This document shows positions 18,405 to 27,673 of a DNA stretch of 64,000 nt, one piece after another. The notes under the pieces are model-generated. The model made no database searches, had not been told where the DNA came from, and was given only the letters and a program-made list of their open reading frames with translations. The DNA comes from Ramlibacter alkalitolerans (GTDB taxonomy: Bacteria > Pseudomonadota > Gammaproteobacteria > Burkholderiales > Burkholderiaceae_C): positions 18,736 to 82,735 of the forward strand of contig NZ_JAEQND010000020.1 of assembly GCF_016722765.1 (NCBI RefSeq), written 5' to 3'. The position numbers were made by a program, and so were the translations under genes. The stretch's first letter is position 1, and the number at the start of each line of letters is the position of its first letter.

Positions 18405-19286
18405 ATGGCTGCAGGCAAAGAGATACGCGGCAAGATCAAGTCGGTGGAGAACACCCGCAAGATCACCAAGGCCATGGAAATGGTCGCCGCCTCCAAGATG
18501 CGCAAGGCGCAGGACCGCATGCGCGCGGCCCGGCCCTACAGCGACAAGGTGCGCAACATCGCCACCAACCTCGGCAAGGCCAACCCCGAATACACCCACC
18601 CCTTCATGCGTCACAACAACGACGCGAAGGCAGCGGGCGTGATCGTGGTGTCCACCGACAAGGGTCTGTGCGGCGGCCTGAACACCAACGTGCTGCGGGC
18701 CGTGACGCAGAAGCTGCGCGAACTGCAGGAGCAGGGCGCGACGGTGCAGAGCGTCGCCATCGGCAACAAGGGCCTGGGCTTTCTGAACCGCATCGGTGCG
18801 CAGGTGGTCTCGCACGTCACCCAGCTCGGTGACACGCCCCACCTCGAACGCCTGATCGGCCCGGTGAAGGTGCTGCTGGACCAGTACGCCGAAGGCAAGC
18901 TGAGCGCCGTGTACCTCGCGTACACCAAGTTCATCAACACGATGCGCCAGGAGCCGGTGCTCGAGCAGTTGCTGCCCCTGTCGGCCGACAAGATGCAGGC
19001 CGAATCGAAGGCGGCGGGTGGCGAGCCGGGCTGGGATTACATCTACGAGCCGGACGCCAAGTCCGTGATCGACGACCTGCTGCTGCGGTACGTCGAGGGT
19101 CTCGTCTATCAGGCGGTCGCCGAGAACATGGCCTCCGAACAGTCGGCCCGCATGGTCGCCATGAAGGCGGCCACGGACAACGCCGGCAACCTGATCGGCG
19201 AACTCAAGCTGGTCTACAACAAGACGCGCCAGGCGGCGATCACGAAGGAACTTTCGGAGATCGTGTCGGGTGCCGCCGCGGTTTAA
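18405..19286 (+). CDS. atpG: F0F1 ATP synthase subunit gamma
   Basis: Central rotor shaft, 293 residues. The N-terminal helix KEIRGKIKSVENTRKITKAM and the C-terminal helix NLIGELKLVYNKTRQAAITKE form the coiled coil inside the alpha/beta ring; between them lies the Rossmann-like domain with STDKGLCGGLN. Preceded by AAGGAACAGGG. Confidence 0.98.
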   Translation: MAAGKEIRGKIKSVENTRKITKAMEMVAASKMRKAQDRMRAARPYSDKVRNIATNLGKANPEYTHPFMRHNNDAKAAGVIVVSTDKGLCGGLNTNVLRAVTQKLRELQEQGATVQSVAIGNKGLGFLNRIGAQVVSHVTQLGDTPHLERLIGPVKVLLDQYAEGKLSAVYLAYTKFINTMRQEPVLEQLLPLSADKMQAESKAAGGEPGWDYIYEPDAKSVIDDLLLRYVEGLVYQAVAENMASEQSARMVAMKAATDNAGNLIGELKLVYNKTRQAAITKELSEIVSGAAAV

Positions 19287-19305
19287 ATATTCGGAGCAAA
19301 GGTAA

Positions 19306-20715
<1,410 letters not shown>

Positions 20716-20719
20716 TCCG

Positions 20720-20787
20720 GTTGAGCGTTGAGCGTTGAGGGTTCAGCGTGAACCCCCCGCTCAACGCCCGACGCTCAACGCACAACG
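20720..20787. repeat. Inverted repeat with GTTGAGC units between atpD and atpC
   Basis: The left arm holds GTTGAGCGTTGAGCGTTGAG (20720 onward) and the right arm holds CGCTCAACGCCCGACGCTCAACG (20759 onward). They can fold into a long stem whose 3' side ends three bases before the atpC start codon. No purine-rich ribosome binding site remains outside it. Confidence 0.8.
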
Positions 20788-20790
20788 AAC

Positions 20791-21219
20791 ATGGTCGATA
20801 CCACCCATACCATCCACGTCGACGTGGTGAGTGCCGAGGAGCAGATCTTCTCGGGCGAGGCGCGCTTCGTCGCGCTGCCCGGGGAGGCCGGCGAACTGGG
20901 CATCTATCCGCGCCACACGCCGCTGATCACGCGCGTGAAGCCCGGCTCGGTGCGCATCGAGCGGGCCGACGGCAACGAGGAATTCATCTTCGTGGCCGGC
21001 GGCATCCTGGAAGTGCAGCCGAACCGCGTGACCGTGCTGACCGACACCGCCATCCGCGGGAAGGATCTGGACGAGGAAAAGGCCAACGAGGCCAAGCGTG
21101 CCGCCGAAGAGGCGCTGCGCAATGCCAAGAGCGAGATCGACATCGCCCGCGCCCAATCCGAGCTTGCCGTCGCCGCCGCCGAGATGGCGGCGCTGCGCAA
21201 GTACCTGCGCAAGAAATAA
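20791..21219 (+). CDS. atpC: F0F1 ATP synthase subunit epsilon
   Basis: 142-residue rotor-foot subunit and inhibitor of ATP hydrolysis. The N-terminal beta-sandwich includes VALPGEAGELGIYPRHTPLIT and FVAGGILEVQPN; the C-terminal two-helix inhibitory domain is complete (from about residue 90). Its start is immediately downstream of the 20720-20787 stem-loop and lacks a clear ribosome binding site, so translation may be limited. Confidence 0.97.
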   Translation: MVDTTHTIHVDVVSAEEQIFSGEARFVALPGEAGELGIYPRHTPLITRVKPGSVRIERADGNEEFIFVAGGILEVQPNRVTVLTDTAIRGKDLDEEKANEAKRAAEEALRNAKSEIDIARAQSELAVAAAEMAALRKYLRKK

Positions 21220-21286
21220 GAAGAACCGAGAAGAAGAACAACACCGCTTTCCCGAAACAAGAACGCGCTAAAAACCCGCGCACTGC

Positions 21287-21317
21287 AGCCCCGGTCGAAA
21301 GGCCGGGGCTTTTTTAT
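21287..21317 (+). terminator. Terminator of the ATP synthase operon
   Basis: AGCCCCGG, an 8-base loop and CCGGGGCT are followed directly by TTTTTATT, 67 bp after the atpC stop. This is a canonical intrinsic terminator. Confidence 0.9.
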
Positions 21318-21330
21318 TGTTCGAGGGGAA

Positions 21331-21421
21331 GTAGGCTGGTGGTGAACCGCGAAGCGCGTGAACCCCAGCGATGCGCGGAGCGCTGGGGTTCACGCGCTGA
21401 CGCGGTTCACCACCAGCCTAC
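21331..21421. repeat. Palindromic intergenic element, copy 2
   Basis: 91 bp beginning GTAGGCTGGTGGTGAACCGC and ending with its complement GCGGTTCACCACCAGCCTAC. An inner hairpin AACCCCAGCG / CGCTGGGGTT surrounds a short loop. It lies between the converging ends of atpC and ybdD, just after the atp terminator. Confidence 0.92.
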
Positions 21422-21441
21422 GCAGTGAACCGCCGCCAGAG

Positions 21442-21651
21442 TCAGCAGCACCGCCCGCTGCTCTTCCCCCCATACCGCCGCTCGATCGCCCACGCGCTGT
21501 ACGCCTCGCGCGTCATCACGGGCTGCCCGGGGTGCGTCGCTTCGGCATGCGCGAGATAGCGCTCGTAGTCGGGCATGCCGAAGACCTGGCGGCAGGCGGA
21601 GCAGAAGTCCCGCCAGCGCGGGGACCTCTGTTCCTGTGCTTCGATCATCAT
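21442..21651 (-). CDS. ybdD: YbdD/YjiX family small protein
   Basis: 69-residue partner protein of CstA. The family pattern is complete: CSACRQVFGMPDYERYLAH (17-35), then HPGQPVMTREAY, and a C-terminal RCC. In enterobacteria YbdD is required for CstA- or BtsT-mediated pyruvate uptake. The ATG overlaps the cstA stop (ATGA, 4 bp); an adjacent second ATG at 21648 could also serve. Confidence 0.9.
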   Translation of the reverse strand: MMIEAQEQRSPRWRDFCSACRQVFGMPDYERYLAHAEATHPGQPVMTREAYSAWAIERRYGGKSSGRCC

Positions 21652-23717
21652 TCCCCGCCACCGCCGGCCGGCGCGAAGCCGGACGGGATCTCGCGCGCGG
21701 TGGGCCGCGTGTCGCGCAGCGCCTTCAGGCAGGTGCGGGCCGCGAAGAAGCACATCGCCAGCACCAGCAGCACGAACAGCCCGCAGACCACCGCGTCCAC
21801 GTAGTTGTTGAAGGCCACCCGCTGCATTTCGGCGATCGACTTGGCCGGCGCCAGCACCTTGCCTTCCGCGGCGGCGGCACTGAACTTCTCGGCCAGCGCC
21901 AGGAAGCCGATCTTCGGATCCGGATGGAAGATCTTCTGCACGCCCGCGGTCAGCGTGGTGACCAGCAGCCAGGCGGTCGGGACCAGCGTGACCCAGACGT
22001 AGCGCTCGCGCTTCATCTTCACCAGCACCGTGGTGCACAGCAGCAGCGCGATGCCGGCCAGCATCTGGTTGCCCACGCCGAACAGCTGCCACAGGCTGTT
22101 GATGCCGCCCAGCGGATCGATCACGCCCTGGTACAGGAACCAGCCCCACAGGCCCACGCACAGGCCGGTGCACAGAAGGTTGGAGGCGAGGTTGTCGGTG
22201 TCGCCCAGCGGCCGGTACACGTGCCCCAGCATGTCCTGGATCATGAAGCGGCCCACCCGCGTGCCGGCGTCGACGGCCGTGAGGATGAACAGCGCCTCGA
22301 ACAGGATCGCGAAGTGGTACCAGAAGGCCATCATCGCCTGCCCGCCGAGCGCCGAGCCGAGGATCTGCGCCATGCCCACTGCAAGCGTCGGCGCGCCGCC
22401 GGCCCGCGCCAGGATCGTGCTCTCGCCGATGTCGCGGGCCACCTGCGTGATCGCTTCCGGCGTGATGACGAAGCCCCAGCTGGAGATCACCTGTGCGGCC
22501 TGCAGCGGCGTGGTGCCGACGATCGCCGCCGGCGCGTTCATCGCGAAATAGATGCCGGGTTCCAGCACGCAGGCGGCGGTGATCGCCATCAGCGCGACGA
22601 AGGACTCCGTCAGCATGCCCCCGAAGCCGATCAGGGGCATGTGCGATTCCTTCTCCACCATCTTGGGCGTGGTGCCCGAGGAGATCAGCGAGTGGAAGCC
22701 GGAGACGGCGCCGCAGGCGATGGTGATGAAGAGGAAGGGGAACAGCTTGCCGGAGAACACCGGGCCGGTGCCGTCGACGAAGCGCGTGACGGCCGGCATG
22801 GCCAGGTCGGGCGCGACGAAGTAGATGCCCAGCGCCAGCCCCGCGATGGTGCCGATCTTGAGGAAGGTGCTCAGGTAGTCGCGCGGCGCGAGCATCAGCC
22901 ACACCGGCAGGCTGGCGGCCACGGCGCCGTAGATGATCATCGCCCAGGCGATCTGCGTGCCCGTGAGGGTGAACGCCGGGCCCCAGGTCGGGCTCTCGGC
23001 GATGCTGCGGCCGAAGACGATCGCCAGCATCAGCAGCACCACGCCGAAGACGGAGGCTTCGCCGACGCGTCCCGGACGGATGACGCGCATGTACACGCCC
23101 ATCAGCAGCGCGATCGGGATGGTCGCCGCGATCGTGAACATGCCCCAGGGACTGGAGGTCAGCGCCTTGACCACCACCAGCGCCAGCACGGCCAGGATGA
23201 TGATCATGATGGCCAGCACGCCCACTAGCGCGAACGAGCCGGGCACCGGGCCCAGCTCCATGCGGATCAACTGACCGAGCGACTTGCCGTCGCGCCGCGT
23301 GGCGACGAACAGCACGATGAAGTCCTGCACCGCGCCGGCGAGCACCACGCCCACCAGGATCCACAGCGTGCCCGGAAGGAAGCCCATCTGGGCTGCGAGC
23401 ACCGGGCCCACCAGCGGCCCGGCCCCGGCGATGGCGGCGAAGTGATGGCCATAGAGCACCCACTTGTTGGTGGGCACGTAGTCCATGCCGTCGTTGTGCC
23501 GGATGGCCGGCGTGATGCGCATGTCGTTCAGGCGCAGCACCCGGTGGGCGATGAACTGGCCGTAGAAGCGGTACGCGATCAGGTACACGCACAGGCCTGC
23601 GGTCACCAGCCACACGGCGTTGACGGGTTGGCCGCGACTGAGCGCCAGTGCCCCGAAGGACAGCGCCCCCAGCAGCCCGATGGCCGCCCATCCCACGAGG
23701 GATTTCACTCTTGCCAC
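21648..23717 (-). CDS. cstA: CstA-family pyruvate/peptide transporter
   Basis: Large inner-membrane transporter, about 689 residues with some 16-18 helices. HHFAAIAGAGPLVGPVLAAQMG and FHSLISSGTTPKM (within longer conserved runs) are CstA signatures. Known members import pyruvate and affect peptide use in carbon starvation. The start is GTG 23717, preceded by AAGGAG at the right distance; an upstream ATG would add a non-conserved, Arg-rich extension. It diverges from the glyoxalase gene over 106 bp. Confidence 0.93.
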   Translation of the reverse strand: MARVKSLVGWAAIGLLGALSFGALALSRGQPVNAVWLVTAGLCVYLIAYRFYGQFIAHRVLRLNDMRITPAIRHNDGMDYVPTNKWVLYGHHFAAIAGAGPLVGPVLAAQMGFLPGTLWILVGVVLAGAVQDFIVLFVATRRDGKSLGQLIRMELGPVPGSFALVGVLAIMIIILAVLALVVVKALTSSPWGMFTIAATIPIALLMGVYMRVIRPGRVGEASVFGVVLLMLAIVFGRSIAESPTWGPAFTLTGTQIAWAMIIYGAVAASLPVWLMLAPRDYLSTFLKIGTIAGLALGIYFVAPDLAMPAVTRFVDGTGPVFSGKLFPFLFITIACGAVSGFHSLISSGTTPKMVEKESHMPLIGFGGMLTESFVALMAITAACVLEPGIYFAMNAPAAIVGTTPLQAAQVISSWGFVITPEAITQVARDIGESTILARAGGAPTLAVGMAQILGSALGGQAMMAFWYHFAILFEALFILTAVDAGTRVGRFMIQDMLGHVYRPLGDTDNLASNLLCTGLCVGLWGWFLYQGVIDPLGGINSLWQLFGVGNQMLAGIALLLCTTVLVKMKRERYVWVTLVPTAWLLVTTLTAGVQKIFHPDPKIGFLALAEKFSAAAAEGKVLAPAKSIAEMQRVAFNNYVDAVVCGLFVLLVLAMCFFAARTCLKALRDTRPTAREIPSGFAPAGGGGE

Positions 23718-23823
23718 TTCCTGCTCCTTCCGATACGGATCGTGAAAAATCATTCTCCGCCCCGCCCGGTCGAGCAAGTTTGACGAAAGGACAAGAAAGC
23801 GCCGGCCGCGCGAATTGGGAACA

Positions 23824-24372
23824 ATGCAGGCCACCATGGCCGCATTCACCGAAACCCTGCCCGGCGTCGCCGCCGAAGCACCCGCGCAGACGCGCGGCTT
23901 CCGCCTGAACCACTCCATGCTGCGCGTGAAGGACCCCGCGGTGTCGCTGGACTTCTACACGCGGGTGTTCGGCATGCGCGTGCTGCGCAAGCTGGATTTT
24001 CCCGAGATGAAGTTCTCGCTGTACTTCCTGGCCCGGCTCGAAGGCGACGAAGCGGTGCCGCAGGACGCCGGCGAGCGCCTGGTGTGGACCTTCAGCCAGC
24101 AGGGCATCCTGGAGCTCACGCACAACTGGGGCACCGAGGACCAGCCGGAGTTCAGGTACCACGACGGCAACGCGCAGCCCCAGGGCTTCGGCCACATCTG
24201 CTTCGCCGTGCCGGACCTGGCCGCCGCGATCCGCTGGCTCGACGACAACCAGGTGCCCTACGTGAAGCGGCCGGAGCAGGGGAAGATGAAGGACATCGCC
24301 TTCGTGAAGGACCCCGACGGCTACTGGATCGAGATCCTGCAGCCGGAACTGGTCGCCGACCTGGGACGGTAG
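23824..24372 (+). CDS. gloA: Lactoylglutathione lyase (glyoxalase I)
   Basis: Isomerises the methylglyoxal-glutathione hemithioacetal to S-lactoylglutathione. 182 residues, the longer form also found in eukaryotes. The four metal ligands are H30 (LNHSML), E97 (LELTHNWG), H124 (GFGHICFAV) and E170 (YWIEILQ). The start may be ATG 23824 or ATG 23836; both give a short unconserved N-terminus. Divergent from cstA, which imports pyruvate, a neighbour of methylglyoxal metabolism. Confidence 0.95.
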   Translation: MQATMAAFTETLPGVAAEAPAQTRGFRLNHSMLRVKDPAVSLDFYTRVFGMRVLRKLDFPEMKFSLYFLARLEGDEAVPQDAGERLVWTFSQQGILELTHNWGTEDQPEFRYHDGNAQPQGFGHICFAVPDLAAAIRWLDDNQVPYVKRPEQGKMKDIAFVKDPDGYWIEILQPELVADLGR

Positions 24373-24462
24373 CTGGTGCGGCGTTCGCAAGCGTAGGGAA
24401 AGGCGATGCCACGGCAAGCGATTGCGTTGCGGTGCCGCGCTGCGCTGCGTGCCCTCCGGTCC

Positions 24463-24587
24463 GGCGCAGGACGGCTTTGTCCGCCTCACTCCATGTCCCC
24501 CGGCGCGGTTGAGAGCACGGGCCTTGGCCGATGCGGCGCCCGCGCCTCCTCCTTGACTTCCGGAGTCGGACAAAGCCGTCCTGCGCC
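24463..24587. repeat. Perfect 21-bp inverted repeat in a 330-bp gene-free stretch
   Basis: GGCGCAGGACGGCTTTGTCCG (split: 24463-24483) and its exact complement (24567-24587) enclose 83 bases. The surrounding gap 24373-24702, between gloA and nnrD which converge on it, holds no convincing gene or RNA. It could be a long hairpin at the shared 3' ends, or the remains of a small non-autonomous element. Confidence 0.75.
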
Positions 24588-24702
24588 TGCGGCGTTGCAT
24601 GGGGGAGCAGCCGCTGCCCCGGGGTCAGCCAGGGAGCGGCGCTACGATGCTCCTCAGGGGGCCGGATCGGAGGCGACGTTGCCCCGTTCAGGCGCGGCGT
24701 TC

Positions 24703-25575
24703 TCAGCCCGCGTGCAAGGCGTTCATGAGTGCCGGCACCTGCGCCGGCAGTTCGCGCGCCAGATATCCCAGCGTTCCGTGCTGCTGCGCGAGCGCCTGAC
24801 CCGCCCGCGCGTGCAGGGCCACGCCCCACACGGCCGCCTGCTCGGGCGCGCAACCCCGGGCCGCCAGCCCCGCGATGAGCCCGGCCAGCACGTCCCCGGA
24901 GCCGGAGGTGGCGAGCCCCGGCGCCTGCGAGCGGTGGGTCCAGCTGCGGCCGTCGGGCGTGGCGACGCAGGTGGTCGCGCCCTTGAGCGCCACCACCGCG
25001 TTCCAAGCCGCGGCGTGGCGGCCGGCGCAGGACTGCGGCTCCTCCTGCAGGTCTTCCTTCGCCGCGCCGGTGAGGTGCGCCATCTCGCCCGCGTGCGGGG
25101 TCAGGATCACCGGCTGGGCAAAGCGAGGCGTCAGCTTCACGAGGTCCATCGCCAGCGCATCGAGCACCACGACCGCCTGCCGGAACAGCGGCAGCACGGC
25201 CTGCACGAAGGCGATTGTCGACTGCGGGCCGATCATGCCGGGCCCGATCACCACCGCGCCGAGCGAGGACGCGACCGCTTGCAGCGCCGGCAGGCCGAAC
25301 AGCGTCGGCGCGCCTTCCGAGCCCTCGGGCAGGGCGATCACGCGCGCTTCGGGCACGGCCGCCGCGACGGGCGTGGCCACCGACTGCGGCGTCGCGATCA
25401 CCAGCTTGCCGGCGCCGGCCCGCAGCGCCGCCGTCGCGGCGAGGATGGCTGCGCCCGGCATTTCGCGGCTGCCCGCCAGCACCAGCACGCGGCCACGATC
25501 CTCCTTGTCGGCATCGGCGTCCGGCTGCGGCAGCGGCCAGGCGCGCAGGAGCGGGTCGTCGACGGCCAGGCTCAT
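24703..25575 (-). CDS. nnrD: ADP/ATP-dependent NAD(P)HX dehydratase (YjeF C-terminal domain)
   Basis: Repairs hydrated NAD(P)H using ADP or ATP. The protein (290 aa) is only the ribokinase-like dehydratase domain; the epimerase half found in E. coli YjeF is absent here and may be encoded elsewhere. Motifs: RVLVLAGSREMPGAAIL near the N-terminus, VVIGPGM, ILTPHAGEM and the catalytic loop TSGSGDVLAGLIAG. Same strand as, and 52 bp downstream of, the phosphatase gene. Confidence 0.92.
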   Translation of the reverse strand: MSLAVDDPLLRAWPLPQPDADADKEDRGRVLVLAGSREMPGAAILAATAALRAGAGKLVIATPQSVATPVAAAVPEARVIALPEGSEGAPTLFGLPALQAVASSLGAVVIGPGMIGPQSTIAFVQAVLPLFRQAVVVLDALAMDLVKLTPRFAQPVILTPHAGEMAHLTGAAKEDLQEEPQSCAGRHAAAWNAVVALKGATTCVATPDGRSWTHRSQAPGLATSGSGDVLAGLIAGLAARGCAPEQAAVWGVALHARAGQALAQQHGTLGYLARELPAQVPALMNALHAG

Positions 25576-25627
25576 TCGACGACCCTCCGTCCTGCGGACT
25601 GCGGGATTCGCCTTGCGGTCCGGCGGC

Positions 25628-26389
25628 TCATGGCTTGGGCGCGCCGGGCACGTCCTTCTCCGCCGTCACCGGGGCGCCGGCCTCGAGCAGCGGCGCCACG
25701 AAGTTGACCAGGTGCGGCTGCAGGCAGCGCGCCGCGTCGTCGAGCTGGTAGGACGTGACGGCGCAGTTCGGCACGTCGCCCAGCTTGTCGATCGCCAGGA
25801 TCTGCGCCTCGTCCAGGTTCTCCAGCAGGTAGCGCATGCAGTTGACGATCACCTGGTGCGCCACGACCAGCACGCGTTCGCCGCCGTGCTCGCGCGTCAT
25901 CATCTCGGTCAGGCTGCGCAGCCGCAGGATCACGTCGCACCAGCTCTCGCCGCCGGGCGGGCGGAAGTAGAACTTGCCGACGTGCCCGCGCTGGTCGTTC
26001 AGCTCGGGATACTTCTGCTGGATGCCGAACTTGGTCAGGCGGTCCAGGATGCCGAATTCCTTTTCGCGCAGCCGTTCGTCGACGCGCAGGCGCACGTCGG
26101 CGCCGGTGCGCAGCCCCGCTTCCTCCAGGATCAGCCCCGCCGTGTGGCGCGCCCGCACATACGGCGAACACAGGACGACCTGCGGGCGCTGGCCCGTCGG
26201 CAGTTCGCCGAACCAGCGGCCCAGGGCGCGCGACTGCTCCACGCCGAGGGCCGACAGCGGCACGTCGATGTCGCGGTGCTCCACGTCGATCAGCGCGTGG
26301 CCGGCCGCCTCGGCGGCGTCACGCGCAACGTTGCCGGCGCTCTGTCCGTGGCGGACAATCCAGAGGGTGCGGGGCCAGGGATCACTCAT
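25628..26389 (-). CDS. Histidine phosphatase (phosphoglycerate-mutase-like)
   Basis: 253-residue member of the histidine phosphatase superfamily. The phospho-accepting His lies in LWIVRHGQSAGN (9-20), the second catalytic His in VLVVAHQVIVNC. LCSPYVRARHTA and REKEFGILDRLTKFG are also conserved. Substrates range from sugar phosphates to nucleotides and cannot be assigned. It is transcribed towards nnrD and diverges from an orphan binding-protein gene. Confidence 0.85.
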   Translation of the reverse strand: MSDPWPRTLWIVRHGQSAGNVARDAAEAAGHALIDVEHRDIDVPLSALGVEQSRALGRWFGELPTGQRPQVVLCSPYVRARHTAGLILEEAGLRTGADVRLRVDERLREKEFGILDRLTKFGIQQKYPELNDQRGHVGKFYFRPPGGESWCDVILRLRSLTEMMTREHGGERVLVVAHQVIVNCMRYLLENLDEAQILAIDKLGDVPNCAVTSYQLDDAARCLQPHLVNFVAPLLEAGAPVTAEKDVPGAPKP

Positions 26390-26470
26390 GGTCTTCTCGG
26401 GCTTTTCCCCAATGCTGCCGCAGGCGCGGTCCGCCGTGGGGCGCGCCGGCCCCGCGACTGGCGCATCCGC

Positions 26471-26496
26471 ACCACTCCGGGTCTGTCCGGAGTGGT
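26471..26496. promoter_or_regulatory. 10-bp inverted repeat in divergent promoter region
   Basis: ACCACTCCGG, six bases, CCGGAGTGGT: a perfect dyad midway between the divergent phosphatase and binding-protein genes. It has no T-run, so a protein-binding operator is as likely as a hairpin. Confidence 0.45.
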
Positions 26497-26575
26497 ATGC
26501 ACGGTCGAGCAGGAGTAGGCTTGGCTGCAAACCGCCGCTCCAGACGGCCGTCCGCTCGTTGTGAGGAGGTCCCCC

Positions 26576-27673
26576 ATGCGCATTCTTGCCTGCGCGCTGC
26601 TGCTTGCCGCAGCGCCAGCCCTGGCCCAGGAAATCATCGTCGGCCAGTCCGCCCCGCTGACCGGCGGCAACGCCGAACTCGGCAACGACATCCGCAACGG
26701 CGCCCTGGCCTATTTCCACAAGGTCAACGAGGCCGGCGGCATCGCCGGCGCGAAGATCAAGCTGGTGACGCTGGACGACCACAACGAGACGAAGCTCTCG
26801 GCGGAGAACGCGAAGAAGCTGGTGGAGGAGAACAACGCCGTCGCGCTGTTCGGCTTTGCCTCGTCCACGCTCAGCATCCCCGCCATGCCGCAGGTGGTCG
26901 AACACAAGGTGCCCTTCTTCGCGCCTTTCACCGGCGCGGACACCATCCGCAAGCAGAACGAGTACGTCTACACGGTGCGTGCCACCTATGCGGACGAGAT
27001 CGGCAAGATCATCAACTTCTGGGGCAACCTCGGCAACACCAAGGTCACGGTGCTGCACTACGACGACACGGTCGGCAAGCAGAACTTCGAGACGGTCGCC
27101 GAGGTGCTGAAGAAATTCAACCGCACGCCGGTGTCGGTGGCCATCAAGCGCAACGCGGAGGTCACAGAAGCCAACGTGCGCGCGGTCGTCGCCTCCGACC
27201 CCAACGTGCTGGTCGTGACCACGCTCTATGCGCCGGCGGCGCAGATGCTCAAGAAGCTCAAGGCGCAGGGCCGCGTCTACATGACGACCAGCCTGTCCTT
27301 CGCCGGCGCCAGCCAGCTCGCCAAGGCGCTCGGCCCCGACGCCTCCGGCGTCTCGGTGGCGATCACCGTGCCGACGCCGCGCTCGCACGCGGTGGCGGTG
27401 GTGCGCGAGTGCAACGAGGCGTGGACCGGTTCCGGCCAGAAGGAGCTGATGTCGGTGACGGCGCTCGAGTCCTGCATCGCCGCCAAGGTGCTGACCGAAG
27501 GCATGCGGCGCGCCGGCAGCAACGTCACGCGTGCCTCGCTGCACAAGGCGCTGTCGGCGCTCGGCCGCTTCGACACGGGCGGCTACGTCGTCGACTTCAA
27601 GCCCAATTTCCGCCACGGCGGCAGCTACGTCGGCATGGCGCTGCTCAAGCCCAACGGCGAAGTGCGCGAGTAA
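26576..27673 (+). CDS. Orphan Liv-type ABC substrate-binding protein
   Basis: Periplasmic type-I binding protein, 365 residues. It has a short Sec signal (MRILACALLLAAAPALA) and the mature start QEIIVGQSAPLTGGNAELG. No permease or ATPase gene is adjacent, so it must share another transporter or act in sensing. ATG 26576 follows a near-perfect GAGGAGGT at five-base spacing. The stop codon touches the stop of the converging GH15 gene with no intervening base. Confidence 0.9.
   Translation: MRILACALLLAAAPALAQEIIVGQSAPLTGGNAELGNDIRNGALAYFHKVNEAGGIAGAKIKLVTLDDHNETKLSAENAKKLVEENNAVALFGFASSTLSIPAMPQVVEHKVPFFAPFTGADTIRKQNEYVYTVRATYADEIGKIINFWGNLGNTKVTVLHYDDTVGKQNFETVAEVLKKFNRTPVSVAIKRNAEVTEANVRAVVASDPNVLVVTTLYAPAAQMLKKLKAQGRVYMTTSLSFAGASQLAKALGPDASGVSVAITVPTPRSHAVAVVRECNEAWTGSGQKELMSVTALESCIAAKVLTEGMRRAGSNVTRASLHKALSALGRFDTGGYVVDFKPNFRHGGSYVGMALLKPNGEVRE

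Noticed and set aside
23760..23823. TTGACG at 23780 as a -35 for gloA
   Set aside because: No acceptable -10 hexamer occurs 16-18 bp downstream.
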